From: Vibrio gallaecicus
Lineage (GTDB): Bacteria > Pseudomonadota > Gammaproteobacteria > Enterobacterales > Vibrionaceae
Assembly (NCBI RefSeq): GCF_024347495.1
Contig: NZ_AP025491.1
Coordinates: 124,001-188,000 of the forward strand
Direction of reading: 5' to 3'
Length of the DNA: 64,000 bases
Shown: positions 37,672 to 46,290 of the stretch, one piece after another
How the letters are laid out: each line of letters begins with the position of its first letter
Numbering within the stretch: position 1 is the first letter of the stretch
Made by a program: the position numbers and the translations under genes
Notes under the pieces: model-generated
Told to the model about the DNA's origin: nothing
Databases searched by the model: none
Seen by the model: the letters and a program-made list of their open reading frames with translations, nothing else

Positions 37672-38490
37672 CTAAGGTCTTTCACCTGCAAGCAGCCGTT
37701 TTTCAATATCAGCTACGATATTTGGGAAATCATCAATGGTATCTATTAAATAGTGAGGTGTTGATTTACTCAGCTTTGTTCTCGATTTTTCACGAGCCGC
37801 GCTTAATGTTGCTTCATCCGCATCTAAAAACTCTTGATAAGTTAGTCCAGCCTCATTACCGGAAAGCAGTATCCCTACGGTCCACATTCCCGCATTATGA
37901 CCTTCGTAGATTCCAGGCGCTGAGTCATCGACTTTTATACAAGCTGCTACGTCCGTTACTGATAAATCAATGACATTTTTAAGCGCCATATAGGGTGCTG
38001 GGCGACCACCTTGAGGTAAGTCATCAGTTGCCACAACGCAGTCTGGCTTATAGCCATAGTCAGCGGCTACAGGAATTAATACGTCCATCACTTCACGAGG
38101 GTAACCAGAGCAAGACCCAATTTTGATGCCTTGTGCTTTTAAACCATCTACGACTTCAATAGCGTTTAAAATAGGTTCGGCGTGATCGGCGACTTTGGCT
38201 TTTTGTAGAGGCATGAAGGCGGCGTAGATAGCATCAATATCGTCGTTGGTCATTGAACGTCCGAATTTTTCGTTCCAACGTTTATCGACAGAAGCTATTT
38301 TCCCTACGGCTTGAATATGATCCCACTTGCCTAATCCCATAGGTTCACGAGCTTCCGATAGATCAATATCGAAATTAAACCCTTGTTTGAATGCTTCGAC
38401 AAAAATACTGGTAGGAGCAAACGAGCCAAAATCGACAATAGTGCCTGCCCAATCAAAAATCACAGCTTGTACTGGTGATGTCTTGTTCAT
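37672..38490 (-). CDS. phnX: Phosphonoacetaldehyde hydrolase (phosphonatase)
   Basis: 272 residues of the HAD superfamily, cleaving the C-P bond of phosphonoacetaldehyde to acetaldehyde and phosphate. The nucleophile loop is FDWAGTIVDFGS (Asp13), the Schiff-base lysine is Lys55 in PMGLGKWDHI, and the remaining HAD motifs are SGYPREVM and KVDDSAPGIYEGHNAGM. Length and motifs match PhnX. It is the last gene of the leftward phnW-pbfA-phnX set, 118 bp after pbfA. Confidence 0.95.
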   Translation of the reverse strand: MNKTSPVQAVIFDWAGTIVDFGSFAPTSIFVEAFKQGFNFDIDLSEAREPMGLGKWDHIQAVGKIASVDKRWNEKFGRSMTNDDIDAIYAAFMPLQKAKVADHAEPILNAIEVVDGLKAQGIKIGSCSGYPREVMDVLIPVAADYGYKPDCVVATDDLPQGGRPAPYMALKNVIDLSVTDVAACIKVDDSAPGIYEGHNAGMWTVGILLSGNEAGLTYQEFLDADEATLSAAREKSRTKLSKSTPHYLIDTIDDFPNIVADIEKRLLAGERP

Positions 38491-38608
38491 TTTCTAATCC
38501 TATCTGGTTTGTTCCGTTGTCATCATGCTCGTTCTAAAATAGAACTGACGACTTGGTTAATAAATCTTGTGTAATAAATAATGCGAGAGCGTAAAAGCAG
38601 GCTCCCCA

Positions 38609-40102
38609 CTAGATGTAGTTGAAATCAATACACACTTGCTGAATGGCGTTTTCGAATATATTGAGTGCAGCCTGTAAATCAGCGCGACTGATAATGAGTG
38701 GTGGACTCAATTGAATGACATTTCCTTGGGAGACTTTAAAGCTCAGACCATTGTTTAAGCATTGATATAAAGTGGCTTCCGCTTCATCAAAGGCTCGGGT
38801 TTTTGCTGTTTTATCAGTGACCAGTTCGACTCCCCATAGAAGACCTATGCCTCTGACGTCACCAATCACTGGATACTTCTCTTTCATGCGCAGTAACTGT
38901 TCGCGCATGAACTTGCTATCAGATTGTGTCTTATCTAAAAGCTTTTCTTGCTCAATGACCTCGATGGTTGCAAGAGCAGCAGCGCAACCAAGTGGGCTTT
39001 TTTCATGCGTGTAATGACCTAAAGAGACTTGTGTGGCTGTGTTAAATTTATCTTTTGTAATCATGGCGGCTATTGGAATTAGCCCTCCGCCTAAACCTTT
39101 GCCAATACATAAAATGTCAGGCTCAATATCAAAGGCTTGGTGAGTAAACCATTCGCCGCTTCGCCCCATACCATTAGGGATGTCATCAATGATCAACAGG
39201 ACGTTGTGTTTGTCACAAATCTCTCTGATTCGCTTCCAATATGCTTTGGTAGGTACTTGCACGTCAGTGTTCCGTACCGCTTCAGCGATAAATGCACCAA
39301 TGCCGCCTTCTTTTTCTATGACATATTCCAAGTAATCAGCGTAGTGAACGTCACTGGCTTGGTCTTGGTTATTGTCATTGTTAGAAGCATTAGGATTAGG
39401 ATTAGTAAAAGCACCACGGTAGGAAACGGCAGGAGGGATTCGCTCTACACCAGCCATTAAAGGTCCCATTCCTTCTCGAAAACACGCTTCGCCTCCAACA
39501 GAAATGGCATCTAAAGATGCGCCATGGAATGAGTCCCATAGGGATACTACTTTGAAATTATTGGTCACATGGCGTGCCAGCTTTAATGCCATGCCAATCA
39601 CTGAAGTGCCCCCAGGCGCAAATAACACTCGGTTTAGCTCACCCCCACAAATCTGAGTGAGTTTTTCCGCGCATTGAACGGCCGTTTCATTCGTAAATCG
39701 GCGAGGGGAAAAAGGCAATGAAGCCATTTGTTCAGTGATTTTTTTGATGATATGTGGATGCCCATGACCAAGCTGATGGACGCTATTGCCATGAAAATCC
39801 ATATATTTTTTGCCAGACGAGTCTTGCAGGTAGATACCATCAGCTGCCTCTAAAGAGTCAAGACAGGGCGTAGACATGGCTTGGTGGAGGAACACTTCAG
39901 AATCACGCCTCAACAAAGCTTGGGTCGCTTGATGATTTAAAGATTCGTTCCAAGTTTGTCTTGCAGGTGTTGTGTTTACATCACCCTCACTGCGAAAGTG
40001 TGTGGCTGATGTTGCTGGTTCGTTTGATGCACGAGTAAGTACAGGGTTAGCAGTTACTTTATTGGTATCAGTTGGGGTACCAATTTCTACAGAATCAGTC
40101 AT
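38609..40102 (-). CDS. pbfA: Class III aminotransferase-fold lyase of AEP catabolism (PbfA-like)
   Basis: 497 residues, PLP-dependent. The PLP lysine is in CIGKGLGGGLIPIAAMI, with LIIDDIPNGMGRSGEWF and DFHGNSVHQLGHGHP typical of this fold. A protein of this kind encoded between phnW and phnX in Vibrio splendidus is known as PbfA, the (R)-1-hydroxy-2-aminoethylphosphonate ammonia-lyase that makes phosphonoacetaldehyde for PhnX. The start codon overlaps the phnW stop (TAATG), so the genes are coupled. Two low-complexity stretches are odd: a polar N-terminal extension of about 45 residues and an Asn/Asp-rich insert (NPNPNASNNDNNQDQ) near residue 230 encoded partly by ATTAGG repeats. Confidence 0.82.
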   Translation of the reverse strand: MTDSVEIGTPTDTNKVTANPVLTRASNEPATSATHFRSEGDVNTTPARQTWNESLNHQATQALLRRDSEVFLHQAMSTPCLDSLEAADGIYLQDSSGKKYMDFHGNSVHQLGHGHPHIIKKITEQMASLPFSPRRFTNETAVQCAEKLTQICGGELNRVLFAPGGTSVIGMALKLARHVTNNFKVVSLWDSFHGASLDAISVGGEACFREGMGPLMAGVERIPPAVSYRGAFTNPNPNASNNDNNQDQASDVHYADYLEYVIEKEGGIGAFIAEAVRNTDVQVPTKAYWKRIREICDKHNVLLIIDDIPNGMGRSGEWFTHQAFDIEPDILCIGKGLGGGLIPIAAMITKDKFNTATQVSLGHYTHEKSPLGCAAALATIEVIEQEKLLDKTQSDSKFMREQLLRMKEKYPVIGDVRGIGLLWGVELVTDKTAKTRAFDEAEATLYQCLNNGLSFKVSQGNVIQLSPPLIISRADLQAALNIFENAIQQVCIDFNYI

Positions 40103-41205
40103 TAGCGAACTTCCCAGTACATAGCTTTTTCAACCGCGACAATTAGACGCTCAATATCAGCAGGGTACACTTCGCCAATATTGCCAATTCGAAAGCATTC
40201 GGCATTAGATACTTTGCCAGGGTAGATAACAAAGCCCTGCGCTTTTAATCGGTCATAAAACTCTTTGAATTGGTAGTCACTATGGGCTGGAGAATAGAAT
40301 GAAGTAATAATAGGTGAGTGCAATTCATCGTTGAGAAGTGGTTCAAAACCCAATGAGCTCATGCCTGCAACCAGTGTGGTTTGATTTGTGTGATAGCGTT
40401 GATGCCTAGCCGCAATTCCACCTTCTTGTTCCAATTCAATTAACGCTTGGTAGAACGCTCGAACGGTATGGGTTGGTGAGGTAAAACGCCACTTTCCATG
40501 GTTCACTTCCATACAGTGCCATTGGTCGTAAAGATCCAAGCTTAATGAGCGAGCTTGTCCTTTACACTGCTCTAATTCTGATTGTTTTGCGATGACAAAT
40601 CCAAAGCCAGGAACGCCCTGAATACACTTATTGGCGGAGCTGATCATATAGTCAATTCCTAACTCGGCAATATCCATCGGGATGCCACCAAAGCTCGACA
40701 TCGCATCTAAAATTACGGTTTTATGATGTTGTTTGGCGAGTGTGGAGATTCGTTCTATTGGGTTTAACATGCCCGTTGTCGTTTCGCAGTGCACAATAGC
40801 AACGTGGGTGATGCTTGAGTCCGTAGCCAATACCTTTTCCATTTCATTTAAGTCAGGCTGGGAAGTTTCACCAGGGGAAACGACATGGCAAGGAATGTTT
40901 AAATAGTCCGCTATCTGAGCGATGCGTGCACCATAAGCGCCATTATCCACAACAAGTAATTTACCGTTTTTGCCAATCACACTGCCGATAGTGGCTTCAA
41001 CAGATGCAGTACCACTGCCTTGCATTAAAACGCTTGTGTAACCATGCTGCTTGGTCGCCAGTGATACTAGTTTCTGACGAATAACCTCCACCACTTCTTT
41101 ATTGTATTCATCATCCCAAGTGCACCAATCTTTAAGCATGGCTTGACGCACTGTATCAGAAGTCGACAAAGGACCAGGTGTAAGCAGCAAGTAATCATTC
41201 TTCAT
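40102..41205 (-). CDS. phnW: 2-aminoethylphosphonate-pyruvate transaminase
   Basis: About 367 residues of the class V aminotransferase fold, converting AEP and pyruvate to phosphonoacetaldehyde and alanine. Family features are [69 protein letters not shown] and the PLP lysine in [19 protein letters not shown] 41205 has GGAAA upstream; the frame extends to 41217. Its product is the substrate of PhnX. A 12-bp palindrome shared with other phn promoters lies 14 bp before the start. Confidence 0.95.
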   Translation of the reverse strand: MKNDYLLLTPGPLSTSDTVRQAMLKDWCTWDDEYNKEVVEVIRQKLVSLATKQHGYTSVLMQGSGTASVEATIGSVIGKNGKLLVVDNGAYGARIAQIADYLNIPCHVVSPGETSQPDLNEMEKVLATDSSITHVAIVHCETTTGMLNPIERISTLAKQHHKTVILDAMSSFGGIPMDIAELGIDYMISSANKCIQGVPGFGFVIAKQSELEQCKGQARSLSLDLYDQWHCMEVNHGKWRFTSPTHTVRAFYQALIELEQEGGIAARHQRYHTNQTTLVAGMSSLGFEPLLNDELHSPIITSFYSPAHSDYQFKEFYDRLKAQGFVIYPGKVSNAECFRIGNIGEVYPADIERLIVAVEKAMYWEVR

Positions 41206-41218
41206 TTTAATTTCCATT

Positions 41219-41230
41219 TGGACTATACCA
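41219..41230. promoter_or_regulatory. Candidate PhnR operator at phnW
   Basis: TGGACTATACCA, sharing the TGG...ATACCA frame with the two other sites in this cluster, 14-25 bp upstream of the phnW start codon. Confidence 0.5.
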
Positions 41231-41361
41231 GAAAGTAGCTATTACTTTAGCAACCGATATTAGGTTGGGTAAAGGCTCTGCAAAGTAATTTAATAAAAGC
41301 TTCATATTGATACTTAACGGTCAGCTATTCGCTTAGTTTATATCTTGAAATTGCCATTTTT

Positions 41362-41390
41362 TGTTCATGTAACCGTCACAAACCTGTTTT
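41362..41390 (+). promoter_or_regulatory. Candidate Pho box upstream of the AEP-binding protein gene
   Basis: Three 7-mers at 11-bp intervals resemble PhoB half-sites (CTGTCAT): TGTTCAT (41362), CCGTCAC (41373) and CTGTTTT (41384), with an AAAC linker between the last two. A TAATAC box follows a few bases downstream. Confidence 0.4.
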
Positions 41391-41408
41391 AGGTTAATAC
41401 TCAATAAC

Positions 41409-41420
41409 TGGTACATACCA
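41409..41420. promoter_or_regulatory. Candidate PhnR operator at the binding-protein promoter
   Basis: TGGTACATACCA, ten of twelve bases equal to the perfect palindrome at 45078. It lies 18 bp after the Pho-like half-sites, close to the predicted transcription start. Confidence 0.6.
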
Positions 41421-41508
41421 ATAAGATTCGCAATCTAGTCAGAATCCGTGTGCTGATTATTTACTAATTCATTGATAGACAAACAACATTGCCTAATTGG
41501 AGAAGATA

Positions 41509-42516
41509 ATGAAAAACCGTTTAATGAAAGGATCACTTGCTGCACTTGTATCATTACTTGCGAATAATGCACTTGCTGCACAGGAAGTGACGGTTTACAC
41601 GGCTTTTGAAACCGACATTCTTGCGAAGTACAAAACTGCATTCGAAAACGAAAATCCAGATGTGGAAATCAAATGGGTGCGTGATTCAACGGGTATTATG
41701 ACGGCAAAATTGCTTGCTGAAAAAAACAACCCAAGAGCAGAAGTGGTATGGGGACTTGCTGGTTCTTCAATGGCACTGTTGAAAAACGAAGGTATTCTGA
41801 CGCCTTATACACCACAAGGTGTGGAGTCATTAAAAACTAGTTTGAACGACCCTCAATCAAGCCAAGCTTGGTTTGGTAACGACGCTTTCTTTAATGCCGT
41901 TTGCTTCAATGAAATCGTTGCAAAACAGCTTAACCTACCAGAGCCTAAAACTTGGGAAGACTTAACCAACCCTGTTTATAAAGGTCATATTGCTATGCCA
42001 AACCCTGCGTCTTCAGGAACGGGGTACATGCAAGTATCAGCTTGGCTGCAAAATATGGGTGAAGACCAAGGTTGGAACTACATGAATAAGCTTGATAAGA
42101 ATATTGCACACTACACGCACTCTGGCTCTAAGCCTTGTGTACAAGCTGGTATGGGCGAAGTGGCAATTGGTATTTCTATGGCTAGCCGTGGCGCAAAATT
42201 AAAGACTCAAGGCGCACCACTGGCAGTGATTACACCTAAAGGTATTGGTTGGGAATCAGAAGCTGTAGGCTTGGTGAAGCCATCAGATGCGGCGAAGAGA
42301 GTCGTAGATTGGTCTATCTCTAAATCGGCAAACGAATTGTACATTGAGATGTACCCAGTGGTAGGGCACCAAGATGTCACAGCAACGGTGAAGAATTTCC
42401 CAAATGTAGAAAAGAACATGGCAAAAATGGACTTTGCACGTATGGGTAATGAGCGTGCACAAGTACTGAAAACATGGTCTGAAAAGTTTGATTCAAAATC
42501 TGAGCCTAAATCTTAA
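41509..42516 (+). CDS. phnS: Periplasmic binding protein of the AEP ABC transporter
   Basis: 335 residues from ATG 41509 with GGAGAAG upstream. A signal peptide (MKNRLMKGSLAALVSLLANNALAA) is followed by a ferric/putrescine-type binding fold: VTVYTAFETDILAKYKTAFE, WGLAGSSMALLKNEGIL and NPASSGTGYMQVSAW. It is the putative AEP-binding protein family known from Vibrio and related phosphonate clusters. A terminator after the gene (42623) separates it from the downstream oxidoreductase, as often seen for highly expressed binding proteins. The AEP ligand is inferred from context. Confidence 0.85.
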   Translation: MKNRLMKGSLAALVSLLANNALAAQEVTVYTAFETDILAKYKTAFENENPDVEIKWVRDSTGIMTAKLLAEKNNPRAEVVWGLAGSSMALLKNEGILTPYTPQGVESLKTSLNDPQSSQAWFGNDAFFNAVCFNEIVAKQLNLPEPKTWEDLTNPVYKGHIAMPNPASSGTGYMQVSAWLQNMGEDQGWNYMNKLDKNIAHYTHSGSKPCVQAGMGEVAIGISMASRGAKLKTQGAPLAVITPKGIGWESEAVGLVKPSDAAKRVVDWSISKSANELYIEMYPVVGHQDVTATVKNFPNVEKNMAKMDFARMGNERAQVLKTWSEKFDSKSEPKS

Positions 42517-42622
42517 CTTACTGAGCTGCTTAGTTCATTGGCTGTTTAGTTAATGAGCCTTCTAGTTTATTAGCTTACGAGATTATTAGCTCTGCAGCCC
42601 ATGAGAAGTTAGGAATCTGTAC

Positions 42623-42648
42623 AGGAAGGCTTCGGTCTTCCTTTTTTA
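42623..42648 (+). terminator. Terminator after the AEP-binding protein gene
   Basis: AGGAAGGC (42623-42630), TTCG loop, GTCTTCCT (42635-42642), then T-run; one G-T pair. Confidence 0.82.
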
Positions 42649-42682
42649 GTTTACGCCTTTAAGTTTTAGGTAAGGTACAAAA

Positions 42683-44104
42683 ATGACAAAGCACTACTCA
42701 TATTGGTTCAAGCAAGCATTGGAACAGGAATTTGGCAGCATCAATGCGGGGCTAGAATCCGCTAAACCGCTTCAAAAAGACGTTAACTGTGATATCGCCA
42801 TTGTCGGCGGTGGTTACACCGGCTTATGGACGGCGGTTTTAATCAAACAACAACAGCCCGAAAAACATGTTGTAGTGATTGAAAAAGGCTTGTGTGGCAG
42901 CGGTGCATCTGGAGCGAACGGTGGATGCATGCTGACTTGGTCGACTAAGTACCCAACGCTGAAGAAGCTTTATGGGAAAGAGCAAGCCAAATGGTTGGTT
43001 AAGGAATCTGAAAAGGTCATTTACGAAATTGAAGCTTTCTGTAACGAACACAAAATTGATGCTCACCTTTATCGAAGTGGTACTTACTACACAGCGACCA
43101 ATGAAGCTCAAAAAGGTGGAATGGACCCCGTCGTGAATGAGTTGGCCAAGCAGGGCATTAATAGCTGGAAGAAGTGTGATCACTCCTTGTCTGAAAAAGC
43201 GGGTTCAAATAGCCACATTGAAGGCTATTACTCTGAAGCGGCAGGCAGTGTGCAACCGGCTTTATTAGCGAGAGGCTTGCGCCGTGTCGCGCTCGATTTA
43301 GGTGTTGAAATTCACGAAAATACAGAGATGACTTCCCTCGATTACGGATCGCCAGCACGTATCCAAACCAAGGGCGGGTCCATATTAGCAGGTAAAGTGA
43401 TTTTAGCGCTCAATGCCTGGATGCTCGATCATTTTAAAGAGTTCAAACACAGCATTGTGGTTGTATCGTCAGATATGGTTGTGACCAAACCTATTCCAAA
43501 AAAGCTTAAACAGTTTGGACCTGAGAAAGGGGCGGCAGTGGTGGATTCTCGTATCTTTGTACATTACTACCGTGATACCCAAGATGGACGACTCATGTTG
43601 GGTAAAGGCGGCAATAAATTCTCGTTTGCCAATAAAGTCGAAACCATGTTTAACCAAACGACTGATTATTTGCCGATTCTTCATCAATCCTTCCAAAAGC
43701 TGTTTCCTAAACTGGAGCAGAGTGAATTCGATTACAACTGGTCTGGCGGTTCAGATCGTTCGGTCACAGGGTTGCCATTTTTCGGTAACCTAAAAGATCA
43801 ACCCAACATCTATTATGGGCTTGGATATTCAGGTAACGGCGTCGCGCAAACCCGCATGGGTGGCAAAACTTTATCTTCAATGGTGTTAGGAGTGGATAAC
43901 GAGTGGACGCGCAGTGGCTTAACTAGCGGTCCACGAGGCTATTTCCCGCCAGAGCCGTTTCGGTGGGTAGGGGCAATGATGGTTAGAGATGCCGTTCGCC
44001 GAAAAGAAAATGCAGAAGATGCGAATCAGCGCCCAATGTGGCTAGATAAGCAATTGGCTAAACTTGCTGGAGCAGCTGGCAAAGCTGATAAAGTAGAGTC
44101 TTAG
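42683..44104 (+). CDS. FAD-dependent aminophosphonate oxidoreductase (DAO family)
   Basis: 473 residues. The N-terminal Rossmann FAD motif is CDIAIVGGGYTGLWTAVLIKQ (residues ~36-55) with VVVIEKGLCGSGASGANGG, the flavin-loop pattern of the D-amino-acid/glycine oxidase family. The C-terminal part has YYGLGYSGNGVAQTRMGGK, the second FAD region. Proteins of this family recur in AEP clusters as putative aminophosphonate oxidoreductases; some related enzymes oxidise AEP or N-methyl-AEP to phosphonoacetaldehyde. If so, it gives this organism a third route to the PhnX substrate, next to PhnW and PbfA. The substrate here is inferred. Confidence 0.8.
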   Translation: MTKHYSYWFKQALEQEFGSINAGLESAKPLQKDVNCDIAIVGGGYTGLWTAVLIKQQQPEKHVVVIEKGLCGSGASGANGGCMLTWSTKYPTLKKLYGKEQAKWLVKESEKVIYEIEAFCNEHKIDAHLYRSGTYYTATNEAQKGGMDPVVNELAKQGINSWKKCDHSLSEKAGSNSHIEGYYSEAAGSVQPALLARGLRRVALDLGVEIHENTEMTSLDYGSPARIQTKGGSILAGKVILALNAWMLDHFKEFKHSIVVVSSDMVVTKPIPKKLKQFGPEKGAAVVDSRIFVHYYRDTQDGRLMLGKGGNKFSFANKVETMFNQTTDYLPILHQSFQKLFPKLEQSEFDYNWSGGSDRSVTGLPFFGNLKDQPNIYYGLGYSGNGVAQTRMGGKTLSSMVLGVDNEWTRSGLTSGPRGYFPPEPFRWVGAMMVRDAVRRKENAEDANQRPMWLDKQLAKLAGAAGKADKVES

Positions 44105-44150
44105 ATTTGATCAGGATTAACCTAAACGGACCAAATAAGTGAGAAAAGGT

Positions 44151-44822
44151 ATGATAACTCCACTGTATGTATTTGACCTAGATGAAACGCTACTCGATGG
44201 CGATAGCACAATGATTTGGAACGAGTTTCTTATTGAAAAAGGTATCGTAAAAGATCCTAACTTCCTTCAAGAAGACAAGCGTTTAATGGATCTCTACTCT
44301 CAAGGTTCACTCTCTATGGAAGAGTACCTTGAATTTGCGATGGCACCGCTCAGTAGCAAAAGCAAAGATGACGTTGCTCGATTGGTGGAAGAGTGTGTAA
44401 AAAGCAAAGTGCTAGGACGAATTTTCCCCCAAGCACTGGAACTGATTCAGACACTCAAGAAGCATGGTCACCCAATCATCATTGTGTCAGCGACGGTTGC
44501 ATTTATTGTTGATTGTGTTGCTCAGAAACTCGACATACCGAATGCTATTGGCATTGAATTGGTTGAAGAATCGGGAAAGTACACAGCGAAAATTGCAGGT
44601 ACTCCCAGTTATCAGCAAGGTAAAGTTGTGCGCCTGCAAGAGTGGATGGACTCTCAGAATCAATCCTTTAATCAACTTCATTTCTATACTGACTCGATCA
44701 ATGACTTGCCAATGTGTGAATTCGCGGACCGAGCGTATTTGGTTAACCCTTGTGAACGTATTGCGCCATATGCAGAGCCAAACCAATGGCAAGTTTTGAA
44801 TTGGGGTCGATTAGCCTGCTGA
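44151..44822 (+). CDS. HAD-superfamily subfamily IB phosphatase in the AEP cluster
   Basis: About 223 residues from ATG 44151 (a GTG at 44139 is also in frame). HAD motifs: YVFDLDETLLDGDST (motif I, nucleophile Asp), IIVSATVAFIVD (motif II), and the acidic motif FYTDSINDLPM (motif IV), as in SerB-like phosphatases. A helical cap follows motif I. It is unlike PhnX, lacking the DWAGT loop and Schiff-base lysine. Its place directly after the FAD oxidoreductase suggests a phosphate-ester or regulatory role in phosphonate use, not yet clear from sequence. Confidence 0.75.
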   Translation: MITPLYVFDLDETLLDGDSTMIWNEFLIEKGIVKDPNFLQEDKRLMDLYSQGSLSMEEYLEFAMAPLSSKSKDDVARLVEECVKSKVLGRIFPQALELIQTLKKHGHPIIIVSATVAFIVDCVAQKLDIPNAIGIELVEESGKYTAKIAGTPSYQQGKVVRLQEWMDSQNQSFNQLHFYTDSINDLPMCEFADRAYLVNPCERIAPYAEPNQWQVLNWGRLAC

Positions 44823-45021
44823 TAAAATGGTGGGTGACTTCGGGTTTAAATTACGAAATTTAAAACGGCTGGAACTTGGGAGAGTCCCCCTAAGGTCTTG
44901 AATAAAAATAGTAATAAGAATAAATAAATGAAGCTTTCATCCCTATTGAAACAAGTGGGTGGAAGCTTTGTTGTTAATAGCCCAGCCGAGTTTTCTGCAG
45001 GGTATTTTGTTTGCAATATAA

Positions 45022-45061
45022 CTGTCACTTACCTTCTATAAATTTGTCACTCAACTGCAAT
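45022..45061 (+). promoter_or_regulatory. Candidate Pho box upstream of the AEP ATPase gene
   Basis: Four 7-mers with exact 11-bp spacing: CTGTCAC (45022), CTTCTAT (45033), TTGTCAC (45044) and CTGCAAT (45055), with an AAAT linker before the third. Two of the four are strong matches to CTGTCAT. Confidence 0.45.
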
Positions 45062-45077
45062 ATTCAAAGTTTAAATT

Positions 45078-45089
45078 TGGTATATACCA
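45078..45089. promoter_or_regulatory. Candidate PhnR operator at the ATPase promoter
   Basis: Perfect 12-bp palindrome TGGTATATACCA, starting 16 bp after the last Pho-like half-site and ending 18 bp before the ATG at 45108. Confidence 0.65.
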
Positions 45090-45107
45090 TTTAAAGAGTG
45101 CTGTAGC

Positions 45108-46289
45108 ATGAGCAACCAACCTTACTTAAATATTGAAAACGTTGTAAAACAGTTTGGTCAATTTACTGCGTTAAAGCAGATCTCCTTATCGATAGAAAAA
45201 GGAGAGTTTGTGTGTTTCCTTGGTCCCTCAGGCTGTGGCAAAACGACATTACTCCGAGCGATCGCAGGCTTAGATCTTCCAACGTCAGGGGCTATTCATC
45301 AAAATGGCTCTGATACGACTTTTCTTCCTCCTGAAAAACGAGATTTTGGGATCGTATTCCAGTCTTATGCGTTGTTCCCAAACTTAACGGTTCAAGAAAA
45401 CATTGCGATTGGGCTAAAGAATCAAGGTATGTCCAACCAAGATGCGCTATCAAAAGTGGAAGCGTGGTTAGAGACAATTGGGCTACCATCGTCAGCACAT
45501 AAATACCCGAACCAATTATCGGGAGGACAGCAGCAGCGTGTCGCTCTGGCTCGTGCTTTAGCCTTATCTCCTGGTTTGTTATTGCTAGATGAACCTTTAT
45601 CTGCCCTTGATGCAAAAGTGCGTACTCACTTACGAGATGAAATCTGCCAATTACAACGTAAGTTGGGGATAACGACGATCATGGTGACTCATGATCAAGA
45701 TGAAGCGCTAACCATGGCAGATCGTATTGTTGTCATGAACCATGGTGTGATAGAGCAAGTTGGCGCTCCGCAAGACATTTATCAAAAACCAGCAAGTCGT
45801 TTTGTCGCAGAATTTGTAGGCACAATGAACTTCATTCAAGCGTCAGTGGCGACGAATTATAAAATACGAATCGCTGAGTCGATGCTGTCTTTACCTGTTC
45901 TCGATAATTTATCTCCAAAGCAAGGGGATCGGTTTGACCTAGCTGTTCGCCCGGAACAGCTTCAATTTGTTGATCACTTCAATGACTCATTACCCGTTCG
46001 AATTCTATCTTGTGAATTTTTAGGCGCGTTTTATCGAGTGGAGTGTGAATTGCAGCATGACGCACTAGCCAAAGACATTGTTGTGGACATCTCGGTTAAA
46101 GAATTCAATAAGTTGAAACTGCGCCGAGGTGATATTCGTTATATCGAGTTTGATAAAGAGGGCTTAAGAGCTTACCCGTCGAACTCCATTGGCTCTCAAA
46201 CTGGCGATAGTCGAAAAAATAGCAGCGACGGTAATCAATCCATGAATCAATCAGCCTCAAAAGGCTTAAAGAAAACAGAGGCGGCTTGA
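45108..46289 (+). CDS. phnT: ABC transporter ATPase for AEP uptake
   Basis: 393 residues. Walker A GPSGCGKTT (~43-51), Q-loop FQSYALFPNLTV, signature LSGGQQQRVALARAL, Walker B LLLDEPLSALD, and the switch histidine in VTHDQDEAL. A C-terminal TOBE-like domain follows (~240-350). It is the iron/putrescine/AEP-type importer ATPase. The last 40 residues are polar and low complexity (SQTGDSRKNSSDGNQSMNQSASKG), longer than needed. It is followed after one base by the fused permease gene, so the two are one operon. Confidence 0.88.
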   Translation: MSNQPYLNIENVVKQFGQFTALKQISLSIEKGEFVCFLGPSGCGKTTLLRAIAGLDLPTSGAIHQNGSDTTFLPPEKRDFGIVFQSYALFPNLTVQENIAIGLKNQGMSNQDALSKVEAWLETIGLPSSAHKYPNQLSGGQQQRVALARALALSPGLLLLDEPLSALDAKVRTHLRDEICQLQRKLGITTIMVTHDQDEALTMADRIVVMNHGVIEQVGAPQDIYQKPASRFVAEFVGTMNFIQASVATNYKIRIAESMLSLPVLDNLSPKQGDRFDLAVRPEQLQFVDHFNDSLPVRILSCEFLGAFYRVECELQHDALAKDIVVDISVKEFNKLKLRRGDIRYIEFDKEGLRAYPSNSIGSQTGDSRKNSSDGNQSMNQSASKGLKKTEAA

Positions 46290-46290
46290 G

